A stretch of DNA of 64,000 bases from Lachnospiraceae bacterium. Its GTDB lineage: Bacteria > Bacillota > Clostridia > Lachnospirales > Lachnospiraceae. The stretch spans positions 1 to 64,000 of the forward strand of contig JAFXQK010000036.1 of NCBI GenBank assembly GCA_017527205.1. Direction: 5' to 3'. Below, in pieces: positions 24,900 through 33,312 of the stretch (positions within the stretch are counted from its first letter, which is position 1; every line of letters begins with the position of its first letter). Under the pieces are notes generated by a model. That model searched no databases and had not been told where the DNA came from. It saw only the letters and a program-made list of their open reading frames with translations. A program made the position numbers and the translations under genes.

Positions 24900-27293
24900 A
24901 TGCAATATGGCTATTTTGATGAGGTGAATAAGGAATATGTCATCACCAAACCGAATACCCCGGCTCCTTGGGCGAATTACCTGGGATCTCCGGCGTATGG
25001 CGCAATTATTTCTAACAACGCGGGCGGCTACAGCTTTGTAAAGAGCGGCGCAAACGGAAGAATCATCCGTTATCATTTCAACAGCGATGATACTCCTGGA
25101 AGATATGTTTATCTTCGTGATGATGACACCAAGGATTTCTGGTCTGCAACCTGGCAGCCTGTTGGCAAGGATCTGAATGACTATAAGAGTGAGTGCCATC
25201 ACGGTACGGCCTACTCCAACATGATTGCTGAGTACGCGGGCATTCATTCCGAGGTTCTTTACTATGTTCCCCTTGGCAAGACCTACGAGGTATGGGCCGC
25301 AACGGTGACCAACAAGAGCGCTAAGCCCAGAACCATTTCCGTATTTGGTTATGCGGAGTTTACCAATGACAGCAACTACGAACAGGATCAGGTAAATTTG
25401 CAGTATACGCAGTTCATCACCAGAACGTTCTTTGAGAACAACAAGATTTATCAGACCATCAACGCCAACACCGGAAAGGATGAGACTGGCTCGAACCACA
25501 GGGAGCGTTTCTTCGGAATGGCAGGACAGAAGGTTGTTTCCTTTAACGGTGACAAGCAGGCCTTCCTTGGAAATTATCATTCCTATGGCAATCCCATTGC
25601 CGTTGTGAATGGTGCATGTGACAATGTTCTGAACTATAACTCGAACGGCTGCGGCGCACTGCATACGCAGATCACTTTAGAGCCCGGAGAGACGAAGCAG
25701 GTGGCTTTCCTTCTTGGACAGGCTGAGCCTTGGGTGGCAGATGAGATTCTTGCCGGTTACCAGGATCTTTCCGTTGTGGAGAAGGAGAAGCAGGAGCTCA
25801 TCACCTATTGGCACAGTAAACTTTTGAACTTCCAGGTAAATACTCCCGATCCCGCATTTAACAGCATGATCAACACCTGGAACGCATATCAGTGCTTCAT
25901 CACCTTTACCTGGTCCAGAGCAGCTTCCTTCAGCTACTGCGGACAGCGTAATGGCTATGGCTATCGTGACACCGTACAGGACATTCAGGGAATTATTCAC
26001 CTGGATCCTGAGATGGCTGAAAAGCAGATCACCTTCATGCTTTCCGCGCAGGTTGACAATGGTGGCGGTTTGCCTTTGGTAAAATATGATCACAATCCCG
26101 GTCATGAGGATACGCCGGACGACGAGTCCTACGTACGCGCTACCGGACATCCCGCATATCGTGCAGATGATGCGCTGTGGTTGTTCCCGACCGTTTGGAA
26201 GTATGTTTCCGAGACAGGTAACAAGGATTACGTGAAGAAGGTGATCCCTTATGCCAATAAGGATGAGGGCACCGTTTATGATCACTTAAAGAGAGCCATC
26301 AATTTCTCCATGGAACGACTTGGTGATCACAAGATGCCTGCAGGTTTGCATGCAGACTGGAATGACTGCCTGCGTCTTGGTAAGAAGGGTGAGTCCACCT
26401 TCGTTGCTTTGCAGCTCTACTATGCATTCACCGTCATGAAGGGCTTTGCAAAGGATATGGGCGACACCGAATATCTTGCCTATCTTGAGGCAACGCAGAA
26501 GGAGCTTGGTGAAATCATCAACAAGGAGTGCTGGGAGGATGACAGATTTGTCCGTGGCATCAAGGAGGATGGTCAAGTCATTGGTTCCAAGAAGGATCCC
26601 GAAGCAAGCATGTGGCTAAATCCTCAGTCCTGGTCCGTCATCAGCGGCCTTGCTACGAAGGAGCAGGCAGAGAAGGCATTGGAGAGCGTTCATCGCGAGC
26701 TGAACACGAAGTACGGCGTTCGCGTCATGGCACCTTCCTATGTGGATCATGCATTTGACGGCGCATTGGCACTTCTCTTCAACCCGTCCACGAAGGAGAA
26801 CGGCGGTATCTTCTCTCAGCCTCAGGGCTGGATCATCCTTGCTGAGTCCCTGATGGGTCACGGCAACAGGGCATTCGAATACTTTACCGAGAGCTCCCCT
26901 GCATCCCAAAACAATGATGCAGACGTACGCCGCCTGGAGCCTTACGTACATGGCCAGTTCACCGAGGCAGACGAGTCTCCTTTCCATGGCAGAAGCCACG
27001 TACATTGGCTGACCGGTACGGCGTCCACCTGTATGGTAGGCTGCGTTGAGGGTATCTGCGGTATGAGACCTGACCTGAACGGCCTTTGGGTTTGCCCGAC
27101 CATTCCTTCAGCCTGGAAGGAAATGACCATGGACAAGAACTTCCGCGGCAAGAAGCTTCACATCACCGTTCGCAACGAGAGCGGGGCAGAGTGCGGCTTC
27201 AAGGAGTTCTACTTAAATGGCAAGAAGCTCGACCAGCCTTATGTTCCTGCCGCTGACATGAAGGACGAGAACGAAGTGGTAGTAGTGATGTAA
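24900..27293 (+). CDS. GH94 cellobiose phosphorylase
   Basis: 797 aa, matching the ~800-residue GH94 cellobiose phosphorylases, which split cellobiose with phosphate to glucose 1-phosphate and glucose in the cytoplasm. Features: N-terminal YGYFDEVNKEYVITKPNTP, YCGQRNGYGYRDTVQDIQG, ADWNDCLRLG (Asp486/Asp489; this motif holds the general acid), and SWSVISGLA. No signal peptide. AGGAGG lies 8 nt before the ATG at 24900; an in-frame TTG at 24801 is part of the promoter. GH94 also includes cellodextrin, chitobiose and laminaribiose enzymes; cellobiose is favoured by overall sequence. Its 3' end has been amplified into a tandem repeat. Confidence 0.9.
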   Translation: MQYGYFDEVNKEYVITKPNTPAPWANYLGSPAYGAIISNNAGGYSFVKSGANGRIIRYHFNSDDTPGRYVYLRDDDTKDFWSATWQPVGKDLNDYKSECHHGTAYSNMIAEYAGIHSEVLYYVPLGKTYEVWAATVTNKSAKPRTISVFGYAEFTNDSNYEQDQVNLQYTQFITRTFFENNKIYQTINANTGKDETGSNHRERFFGMAGQKVVSFNGDKQAFLGNYHSYGNPIAVVNGACDNVLNYNSNGCGALHTQITLEPGETKQVAFLLGQAEPWVADEILAGYQDLSVVEKEKQELITYWHSKLLNFQVNTPDPAFNSMINTWNAYQCFITFTWSRAASFSYCGQRNGYGYRDTVQDIQGIIHLDPEMAEKQITFMLSAQVDNGGGLPLVKYDHNPGHEDTPDDESYVRATGHPAYRADDALWLFPTVWKYVSETGNKDYVKKVIPYANKDEGTVYDHLKRAINFSMERLGDHKMPAGLHADWNDCLRLGKKGESTFVALQLYYAFTVMKGFAKDMGDTEYLAYLEATQKELGEIINKECWEDDRFVRGIKEDGQVIGSKKDPEASMWLNPQSWSVISGLATKEQAEKALESVHRELNTKYGVRVMAPSYVDHAFDGALALLFNPSTKENGGIFSQPQGWIILAESLMGHGNRAFEYFTESSPASQNNDADVRRLEPYVHGQFTEADESPFHGRSHVHWLTGTASTCMVGCVEGICGMRPDLNGLWVCPTIPSAWKEMTMDKNFRGKKLHITVRNESGAECGFKEFYLNGKKLDQPYVPAADMKDENEVVVVM

Positions 27294-27455
27294 AATGGAT
27301 TGATGCTGCAGAACGAAGTGGTTGATGTGACATAAGCTGGATTCTGCAAAAAAAGTGGCTGTAGTGACATAAGCTGGATTCCGCAAAAAAAAGTGGCTGT
27401 AGTGACATAAGCTGAGTTCTGCGGAATGAAGTAGTTGTGGTAACGCAAGTTAAAT
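27264..27455 (+). repeat. ~43-bp tandem repeat anchored in the 3' end of the GH94 gene
   Basis: The coding end GAACGAAGTGGTAGTAGTGA recurs downstream as GAACGAAGTGGTTGATGTGA, then as AAAAAAGTGGCTGTAGTGAC twice, then in a decayed copy near 27425. Each is followed by a CATAAGCTGGATT-like segment. Four copies lie beyond the stop codon. Confidence 0.78.
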
Positions 27456-27459
27456 TTTG

Positions 27460-27507
27460 TATAGGGGAGTATGTCGATTGATTTGCTCCCCTATAATTTC
27501 TCTTTTT
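27460..27507 (+). terminator. Intrinsic terminator after the GH94 gene
   Basis: TATAGGGGAG (27460-27469) pairs with CTCCCCTATA (27486-27495), followed by ATTTCTCTTTTT. Confidence 0.8.
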
Positions 27508-27752
27508 AGATAAAACGATTTACCAGCACCGCTTTCTGCTGTTGCTTTCATAATTGCTGAATTTGGCAGAAGGAAGAAGCTCATAAAATACTATCGTTTG
27601 CAGGGATCCCTTTTTTTCCAAATTACTGTTTGACAGGATGGGATGACATGATAACAAGTAATATTGAAATTTATGTTCTCCCATTGGCTACTTGCTTGAA
27701 TGCTTGGTGCAGGCAGAATCTAGTTTATAAGAATTAGCGTTAGCCTGAAAGG
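27508..27752 (+). other. Non-coding gap with a possible LacI-type operator
   Basis: ATAAAACGATTTACC at 27512-27526 resembles the palindrome beside the GH36 promoter (39041-39054). TTGACA at 27629 has no convincing -10 at the right distance. I see no gene. Confidence 0.3.
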
Positions 27753-27873
27753 AAAACTACCAAGAAAGCCAAAATGACGATTTGGGTAGCTTTTGTCAGA
27801 ATCTCAAAATGGAAAAAGCTACCAAGAAAGCCAAGATGGAGATTTTGGTAGCTTTCGGCAAGATTTCAAAAGG
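27753..27873 (+). repeat. Family 3 hairpin array, two units
   Basis: Two ~60-bp units, each with ACTACC or GCTACC, then AAGAAAGCCAA.ATG, then GGTAGCTTT. The arms pair to form a hairpin. Related arrays lie at 58010-58245 (same strand) and 62948-63210 (opposite strand). A short open frame across this array is judged non-coding. Confidence 0.8.
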
Positions 27874-28060
27874 GAAATGTTTGTCTGAGGGGAAAAGGAG
27901 GCAGCCAGACAAGCAAGAGAGGAAGAAAATGTTTGCTGATGTTACAAAAGAAGAGGCTAGGTATGCAAAGGGGAAGAGACTGTATGCTTATGAAGCTAAA
28001 GAGGAATCTAGGCAAGCAGGAATGGATGATTTCTTGTATTATAGGCAATGACTTAATACA

Positions 28061-28136
28061 AAACACATGAAACGAGATACACAAAACAAGAAACATAAAA
28101 CAAAACACATGAAACGCGATACACGAAACAAGACAC
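28061..28136 (+). repeat. 42-bp A-rich direct repeat, two copies
   Basis: AAACACATGAAACG(A/C)GATAC is present at 28061 and 28103, followed by matching AC(A/G)AAACAAGA. It lies just upstream of the GH51 gene. Confidence 0.65.
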
Positions 28137-28200
28137 GTTATTTTAAGTACATCGTATACAAAATTCAATAAATAAACAAAAACACAGGAGGGTTACAGAA

Positions 28201-29805
28201 ATGGCAGAGACAGCAAAAATTACGGTACATCCGTCGTTCAAGATTGGTGAGATCTCACCGAGGCTCTTTAGTACGTTCTTAGAGCCAATCGGTACCATGG
28301 TGAACGGCACAATGTACAATCCAAAGCATCCAACGGCGGATGAGCAGGGGTTCCGAACGGACTTTATCAATGGACTGAAGGGAACGGGTATGCCCGCGTG
28401 TCGTCTGCCCGGCGGTAACTTTGTGTCCGCATGGCAGTGGAAGGATTCCATTGGACCAAAGGAGCAGAGAAAGGTTCACCTCGATCCCGCGTGGTATCAG
28501 TTTATTCCGAATGACGTGGGACATGATGAATATCTGCAGTGGGCGGAGAAGGTAGGAACCGAGCCACTGTATACGGTCAATCTTGGTACCGGAACCTTCC
28601 AGGATGCCATGGACATCGTGGAGTACACGAACTTTGAAGGCGGGTCCTACTGGTCCGACCTTCGTAAAAAATATGGCCATGAGAAGCCTTATGGCGTAAA
28701 GACTTGGTATCTTGGAAATGAGATGGACGGCCCATGGCAGCTTGGTTCCTGGGACAAGGATCCGAGAGGCTACGGCGTTCGTTGCAACGAGGTTTCCAAG
28801 GCTATGAAATGGATCGATGCATCCATTGAAACCGCGGTATGCGCTTCCTCCGCTTTGTTCATGGATCATTATCCTTCCTGGGAGGAGACCGTTTTGCAGG
28901 AGTGCTATGAAACCGTGGATTATCTGTCCATGCATCATTATCACAGCGCACCTCCCGGAGACTGGAAGGCACTGCTTGGCGGCTCTGCTTACTATGAGGA
29001 TTTCATCAATACGGAGATTGCCATGTGTGATTTGGTTGGCGCAAAGTGTCGCTCTCCTAAGAAGATCATGCTCTCCTTTGATGAGTATGGCTGCATGGTT
29101 CGTCCGAATAGCCCGCTTCATCCTGGTTACGGTTATCACAATATGGCGAGAGCTCATTATCGCTTTGACCCGAAGAGACCGTACATCCGTCATGATCCCG
29201 ACAATATGCCTGACAGACAGTTCCCTGGCGGAGACATGCTGCATGCCCTCTCCATGCTGTCTGTTCAGCTCGCATTCCTGCGTCATGCAGACCGCGTAAA
29301 GATCGGTTGTATGACGGGCGGTCTTGGCGCACTTTGCAGCTCGAATCATGATCATGTATGGAGATCCGCCTCCCATTATGCGTTCATGGATATGATCAAC
29401 TACGCGAAGGGAACCTCCATGCAGACGGACGTGCAGAGCGAAACTTATGACATTCCGGGCTATGCCATTGATGATACGTCACAGTACTATGACAAGGAAG
29501 GACTTACCTATGTTGACAGCGCATCCGCTTGGAATCAGGATGAGGAAACTCTGACTATTTTTGTCATTAACAGAAATGCGGAAACGGAATATCCGATTAA
29601 CGTAGACATTCAAGGATTTATAGGGTATAATTTTGATAAGCATATAGAATTATGCTCAGAGGATTTGGATGCGAAAAACAGCTTTGAGGATCCAGAGCGG
29701 ATTAAGCCCGTCTTGAAGTCCGAGGGGACGTTTGGAAACGGAATCTATACCGCACACGTGAAACCATTGTCCTGGAACGTGCTTGTATTCAAAAAGAAAG
29801 CATAA
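28201..29805 (+). CDS. GH51 alpha-L-arabinofuranosidase
   Basis: 534 aa, usual length for GH51. No signal peptide, so it acts on imported arabino-oligosaccharides in the cytoplasm. The (beta/alpha)8 domain shows RLPGGNF, WYLGNEMDGPW (acid/base Glu174) and LSFDEYG (nucleophile Glu295); the C-terminal beta domain holds LTIFVINRN and LSWNVLVFKK. AGGAGGG precedes the ATG at 28201. It shares direction with the upstream GH94 gene and the downstream sensor, but a terminator and ~700 bp of repeats separate it from GH94, so it probably has its own promoter. Confidence 0.92.
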   Translation: MAETAKITVHPSFKIGEISPRLFSTFLEPIGTMVNGTMYNPKHPTADEQGFRTDFINGLKGTGMPACRLPGGNFVSAWQWKDSIGPKEQRKVHLDPAWYQFIPNDVGHDEYLQWAEKVGTEPLYTVNLGTGTFQDAMDIVEYTNFEGGSYWSDLRKKYGHEKPYGVKTWYLGNEMDGPWQLGSWDKDPRGYGVRCNEVSKAMKWIDASIETAVCASSALFMDHYPSWEETVLQECYETVDYLSMHHYHSAPPGDWKALLGGSAYYEDFINTEIAMCDLVGAKCRSPKKIMLSFDEYGCMVRPNSPLHPGYGYHNMARAHYRFDPKRPYIRHDPDNMPDRQFPGGDMLHALSMLSVQLAFLRHADRVKIGCMTGGLGALCSSNHDHVWRSASHYAFMDMINYAKGTSMQTDVQSETYDIPGYAIDDTSQYYDKEGLTYVDSASAWNQDEETLTIFVINRNAETEYPINVDIQGFIGYNFDKHIELCSEDLDAKNSFEDPERIKPVLKSEGTFGNGIYTAHVKPLSWNVLVFKKKA

Positions 29806-29868
29806 GCGACAAAAAGGGCAAGGGGAAAGCTGAACCTCAAACCAAGGGTATTTTTTCGGAGTTGGCGC

Positions 29869-31788
29869 ATGAAGAAAAAGATTGCAGTTTATGCAAATGG
29901 TTGGAGCAGCGAAGCGCTCTCACAAGCCATTACAGGGATAAAAAAATATGCAGCGCAGGAAGACTTTGACGTCTTTGTCTTCCTGTGCTTTGCCAATGTC
30001 AGCGTGCATAAGACATTGATGCAAGGAGAACTCAATGTCTATAAGCTCTGCGATGCGGGGGATTATGACGGCATTATCTCTTTTTCCAACATGATGAATT
30101 CTGACGAGACGGCTGTTTCGCTTTGCCGTGAGGCAAAAAAGCGCGGCGTGCCGATTGTCAGCATTGGCATGGACGTGGAAGGGGTTCCAACGCTTTTTGT
30201 TGACGGAAGTACGGGTATGCGTGACCTCGTAACGCATCTTGTGGAGAAGCATGAGGTTCGCAATGTAGTTTATGTCGGCGGCGTGCCTGGGCATTCCGAG
30301 AGTGATGCGCGCATGACGATTGTAAAGTCGGTTTTGGAGGAGCATGGATTGACCCTGCCCGAGGATCATATTTGTTATGGCGGGTGGTCTAACAGGCGCA
30401 CGGTGGAGGCCGTGCATGGCGTCATAGAGAGAATCAGCGGACTTCCTGACGCATTTATTTGCGCAAATGACATTATGGCGCTTGCGGCATCTACGGAGCT
30501 GGGGAAAATGGGGTATGAGATTCCTGAGGACGTCATTGTTACGGGCTATGATCATATTTCCAGGGGACAGATTTTTTATCCTGCCCTGACGACCGTGGAG
30601 CAGAATTATGATGAGGTTGGTTATCAGAGCTGCCAAATGATTTTTGAGATGCTTCGCGAGGGGAAAACTGCTGAGAAGCGCATGATTCCGACCTCCGTAG
30701 CCATAGGCGAGAGCTGCGGCTGTGGCAACATGGAGGAGGGCTGGAGAATTCGCAAGGAGTATTGCAAGCATTTATACCAGCAGGATACGGATGCCGCCTT
30801 TATGGAACAGACGGAACGCTCCATGCGGCAAAAGATTTCAGAAGTAGAGAGCTATGCGGATCTTAAGGTAAGTCTTCGCAGACATTTCTATGAGAATCAT
30901 ATGTTTGAGGGCCCTAATTTGCATTTGGTTCTCAAAACCGAGTATTTTCAGAATCCCATGGCCAGTGAGGAAGAGCTGGATATTCGAAAAAGCAGGAGCA
31001 AGCTTGAGGTTATCGTTTCCCTCAAGGAGGGTGAGATTCAAGACATAGAAAAGATTGACAGACATACGCTGATTCCTGGCTATGATAAGCAGGAGGGCGT
31101 ACAGCACGTATATTATTTCCTGCCGCTCCATTTTTACCAGTATAATTATGGGTATCTGGTGCTGGCAGACGAGCCGTACATACTGCGCGAGGACCTGCTG
31201 TATTCCTACATGGAAAAGCTGCAACAGGCATTGAAGCTCCTTCGGACGAACCTGCGATTGGATGCGCTGAACCAAAATCTGACAAAGCTCTATGACAAGG
31301 ATCCGATGACGGGATTGTTTAATCGCTTTGGTTATGAAAACAAGGCAATACCGTTGTATCAGGAGAGCGTTCGAAAGCACACGACCATGATGGTCATGTT
31401 CGTGGACATCAACTTCATGAAGCGCATCAATGACAAGTATGGTCATATTTATGGAGATGCTGCAATCAAGCGTGTTGCCAATTGTATCATGAAGATTATC
31501 AAGGAGAATTGGATTGCCATTCGATTCGGCGGGGATGAGTTCCTGATCATTGCTCCGAACTGCGGCGAGAAGGATGCAATAAGGATTCGACAGAGCATTC
31601 TGGATGAATTGGAGAAAAAGAATCATGACGGTAAGAGTCCTTTTCAGATTTCGGCGAGCTGCGGCTACGTGATCACGGATCCGGAAAGCGGATTCCCTTT
31701 ACAGGAATACATACGTGAGGCCGATAATCTTATGTATGAGATCAAACGTGAGGTTCATGCCAGGGAAGGGCTGGAAGGACCATATTAA
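29869..31788 (+). CDS. LacI-type sugar-sensing domain fused to a GGDEF diguanylate cyclase
   Basis: 639 aa. Residues ~1-290 form a periplasmic-binding-protein-like sensor of the LacI/GalR effector type (KKIAVYANGWSSEALSQAI, IICAND-like FICANDIMALAA, VIVTGYDHISRGQ, TTVEQNYDEVG). There is no N-terminal helix-turn-helix and no signal peptide. A middle region (~300-460) leads to a GGDEF domain with DPMTGLFNRFGYE, FVDINFMKRINDKYGH and the intact active site GGDEF (554-558). No RxxD inhibitory site is visible just before it. It would make cyclic di-GMP under control of a cytosolic sugar. It follows GH51 by 63 nt with no terminator, so the two are probably co-transcribed. Confidence 0.85.
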   Translation: MKKKIAVYANGWSSEALSQAITGIKKYAAQEDFDVFVFLCFANVSVHKTLMQGELNVYKLCDAGDYDGIISFSNMMNSDETAVSLCREAKKRGVPIVSIGMDVEGVPTLFVDGSTGMRDLVTHLVEKHEVRNVVYVGGVPGHSESDARMTIVKSVLEEHGLTLPEDHICYGGWSNRRTVEAVHGVIERISGLPDAFICANDIMALAASTELGKMGYEIPEDVIVTGYDHISRGQIFYPALTTVEQNYDEVGYQSCQMIFEMLREGKTAEKRMIPTSVAIGESCGCGNMEEGWRIRKEYCKHLYQQDTDAAFMEQTERSMRQKISEVESYADLKVSLRRHFYENHMFEGPNLHLVLKTEYFQNPMASEEELDIRKSRSKLEVIVSLKEGEIQDIEKIDRHTLIPGYDKQEGVQHVYYFLPLHFYQYNYGYLVLADEPYILREDLLYSYMEKLQQALKLLRTNLRLDALNQNLTKLYDKDPMTGLFNRFGYENKAIPLYQESVRKHTTMMVMFVDINFMKRINDKYGHIYGDAAIKRVANCIMKIIKENWIAIRFGGDEFLIIAPNCGEKDAIRIRQSILDELEKKNHDGKSPFQISASCGYVITDPESGFPLQEYIREADNLMYEIKREVHAREGLEGPY

Positions 31789-31902
31789 CGATATTTGAGA
31801 GGCTAGAACTGGAAGAGTCGCATAAACAACATGAGAAAGGTCAGGTCTGGAAGAATCTGATAAATGTGAATAAGACAGTAAAAAACAATTGGGAAGACGA
31901 GT

Positions 31903-32100
31903 TTACTCGTCTTCCCAAAATATTTCATCCAGGGTTTTCCCAAGAACCTTGCAGATGCTTCTGCAAAGGTTGATGGTGGGGTTGTAATCCCCCTTTTCAA
32001 TGGCATTGATGGTCTGTCTGGAAACGCCGACCTTGTCTGCCAGATCCTGCTGGGAGTAATCCAAAGCAGCTCTGGCGGATTTTAATTTTAAATTCTTCAT
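31903..32100 (-). CDS. Small XRE-family helix-turn-helix regulator
   Basis: 65 aa. Nearly the whole protein is the HTH: LKLKSARAALDYSQQDLADKV, GVSRQTINAIEKGDYNPTINL, CRSICKVLGKTLDEIFW. GGAGG lies 7 nt before the ATG at 32100. Such short Cro/XRE repressors commonly accompany small membrane proteins; here it is last in a minus-strand run behind a sensor-like membrane protein and a CPBP protease, and probably binds the palindrome at the head of that operon. Confidence 0.9.
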   Translation of the reverse strand: MKNLKLKSARAALDYSQQDLADKVGVSRQTINAIEKGDYNPTINLCRSICKVLGKTLDEIFWEDE

Positions 32101-32142
32101 AAAGGATCCTCCATTTCCGCGCATAGAAGCGTGCTGCTTAGT

Positions 32143-33279
32143 TTATTCTTCCTCTTCGTCTGCTTCCTCAATTTCTGCATTCCTTCGGTCCGTCACCAGT
32201 TTTTTGAGGAACATGGTGATAAAGATGGAAAGGAAGGCCAGCGTACAGAAAACATTGAGAATGGCTGGTTCAAAGTGATCGTCATGAAACAGGTCTCCGC
32301 GAGCATAGTTTAAGATTGCAATCAGCAGGTTTGCAATACCGATTAATAGGAAGGAAATCATGACGGTCGGGGTTTTTTGATTTAATGCAAAATAGGCTTC
32401 ATGCCAGATGCAATACACGACATAAACGATGACACCTAAGAAAAGTCCCAAGCCAAACAAAAATTCAAAATTCGCGAATCGAATCACTTCGGAAACTTCA
32501 AAAAGGAAAAGCATGCCGAAGAAGCAAAGCATGGTAAAGAAGGCGTAGCGGAAGCCACGGCCGCGCTCCAATTCCTGGCGCTCGTCATATTTGGGGCTCG
32601 ACAGGGAATGATCCTTGGTGAACAACATGATCAAAAGTGCAGTGAGACAGATGCCAAGCAGTATGCTCAAAACCGCTCCTGTTGCATAGCCGATAGAGTA
32701 GCTTTCCGCTTCATCAACGGTCAAGGAATATTCCATGGTCCAGTCTCCGTTCTTTTGAAGGTTGGCGAAAGTATCCTTCATGTCATCGGCCCAGGAGGAA
32801 ACCTGATAGGAGCTGCATAAATACTTCCCCGCAAACGCCTCATATTGGGCTAGATTGGTCAGGTAATGATATTCCGTGTGATAGTTCCCCGGGGTAAGCA
32901 CCAGCGTCGTGTCTGCCAAAAGGGCGGTGCCCGCAGTCGCAAAAATTTCTTTGTTGGATTCGTCAAAGAGGACGATGGCAGTGACGAAGCCTAAATCGCT
33001 GGGCAGAAATGTATCCAGATCCTTTTGCGTTTTACCGGCAGGAAGCCAACCGTAGGAGTAGTAATAAGTGCCGCCCGTTTTGATGGTAAAATCGACTTTG
33101 CTCATGCCAGGGTCTGCCATGCCGTTCATTACGGTGACGGCTTTAGACCACTTAGAACTCCGGCTATCGTCTTCCTGATCCAGCTTGTGCAGGATCGCAG
33201 TACTGATTCCAAGTAAAGCAATGATGGCAAGCAGGAGGAACGTAAAAACAAATATTTTTTTCTGACGATTCTTTTTCAT
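32143..33279 (-). CDS. Membrane protein with N-terminal extracytoplasmic domain, linked to XRE regulator
   Basis: 378 aa. One N-terminal helix (IFVFTFLLLAIIALLGISTAIL), a ~170-residue extracytoplasmic domain, a helix (AVLSILLGICLTALLIMLFT), a basic loop (SPKYDERQELERGRG) and four more helices. The ectodomain parallels that of the next gene upstream in the operon: FTIKTGGTYYY, GFVTAIVLFDE, HYLTNLAQYEAF and LQKNGDWTMEYSLTV align with corresponding segments there. The XRE-regulator neighbour suggests a sensing role. I cannot name a function. Confidence 0.75.
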   Translation of the reverse strand: MKKNRQKKIFVFTFLLLAIIALLGISTAILHKLDQEDDSRSSKWSKAVTVMNGMADPGMSKVDFTIKTGGTYYYSYGWLPAGKTQKDLDTFLPSDLGFVTAIVLFDESNKEIFATAGTALLADTTLVLTPGNYHTEYHYLTNLAQYEAFAGKYLCSSYQVSSWADDMKDTFANLQKNGDWTMEYSLTVDEAESYSIGYATGAVLSILLGICLTALLIMLFTKDHSLSSPKYDERQELERGRGFRYAFFTMLCFFGMLFLFEVSEVIRFANFEFLFGLGLFLGVIVYVVYCIWHEAYFALNQKTPTVMISFLLIGIANLLIAILNYARGDLFHDDHFEPAILNVFCTLAFLSIFITMFLKKLVTDRRNAEIEEADEEEE

Positions 33280-33312
33280 ATCATTTCACCCCTTCGAAAT
33301 TAGCTTGAAGCG

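Noticed and set aside
24834..25664. Long minus-strand frames opposite GH94, GH51, valS and other genes
   Set aside because: They are antisense shadows of strongly biased coding genes, without family motifs or ribosome sites.
27782..28051. Plus-strand 89-aa frame, Lys-rich
   Set aside because: It runs through family 3 hairpins and A-rich repeats, with no ribosome site and low-complexity composition.
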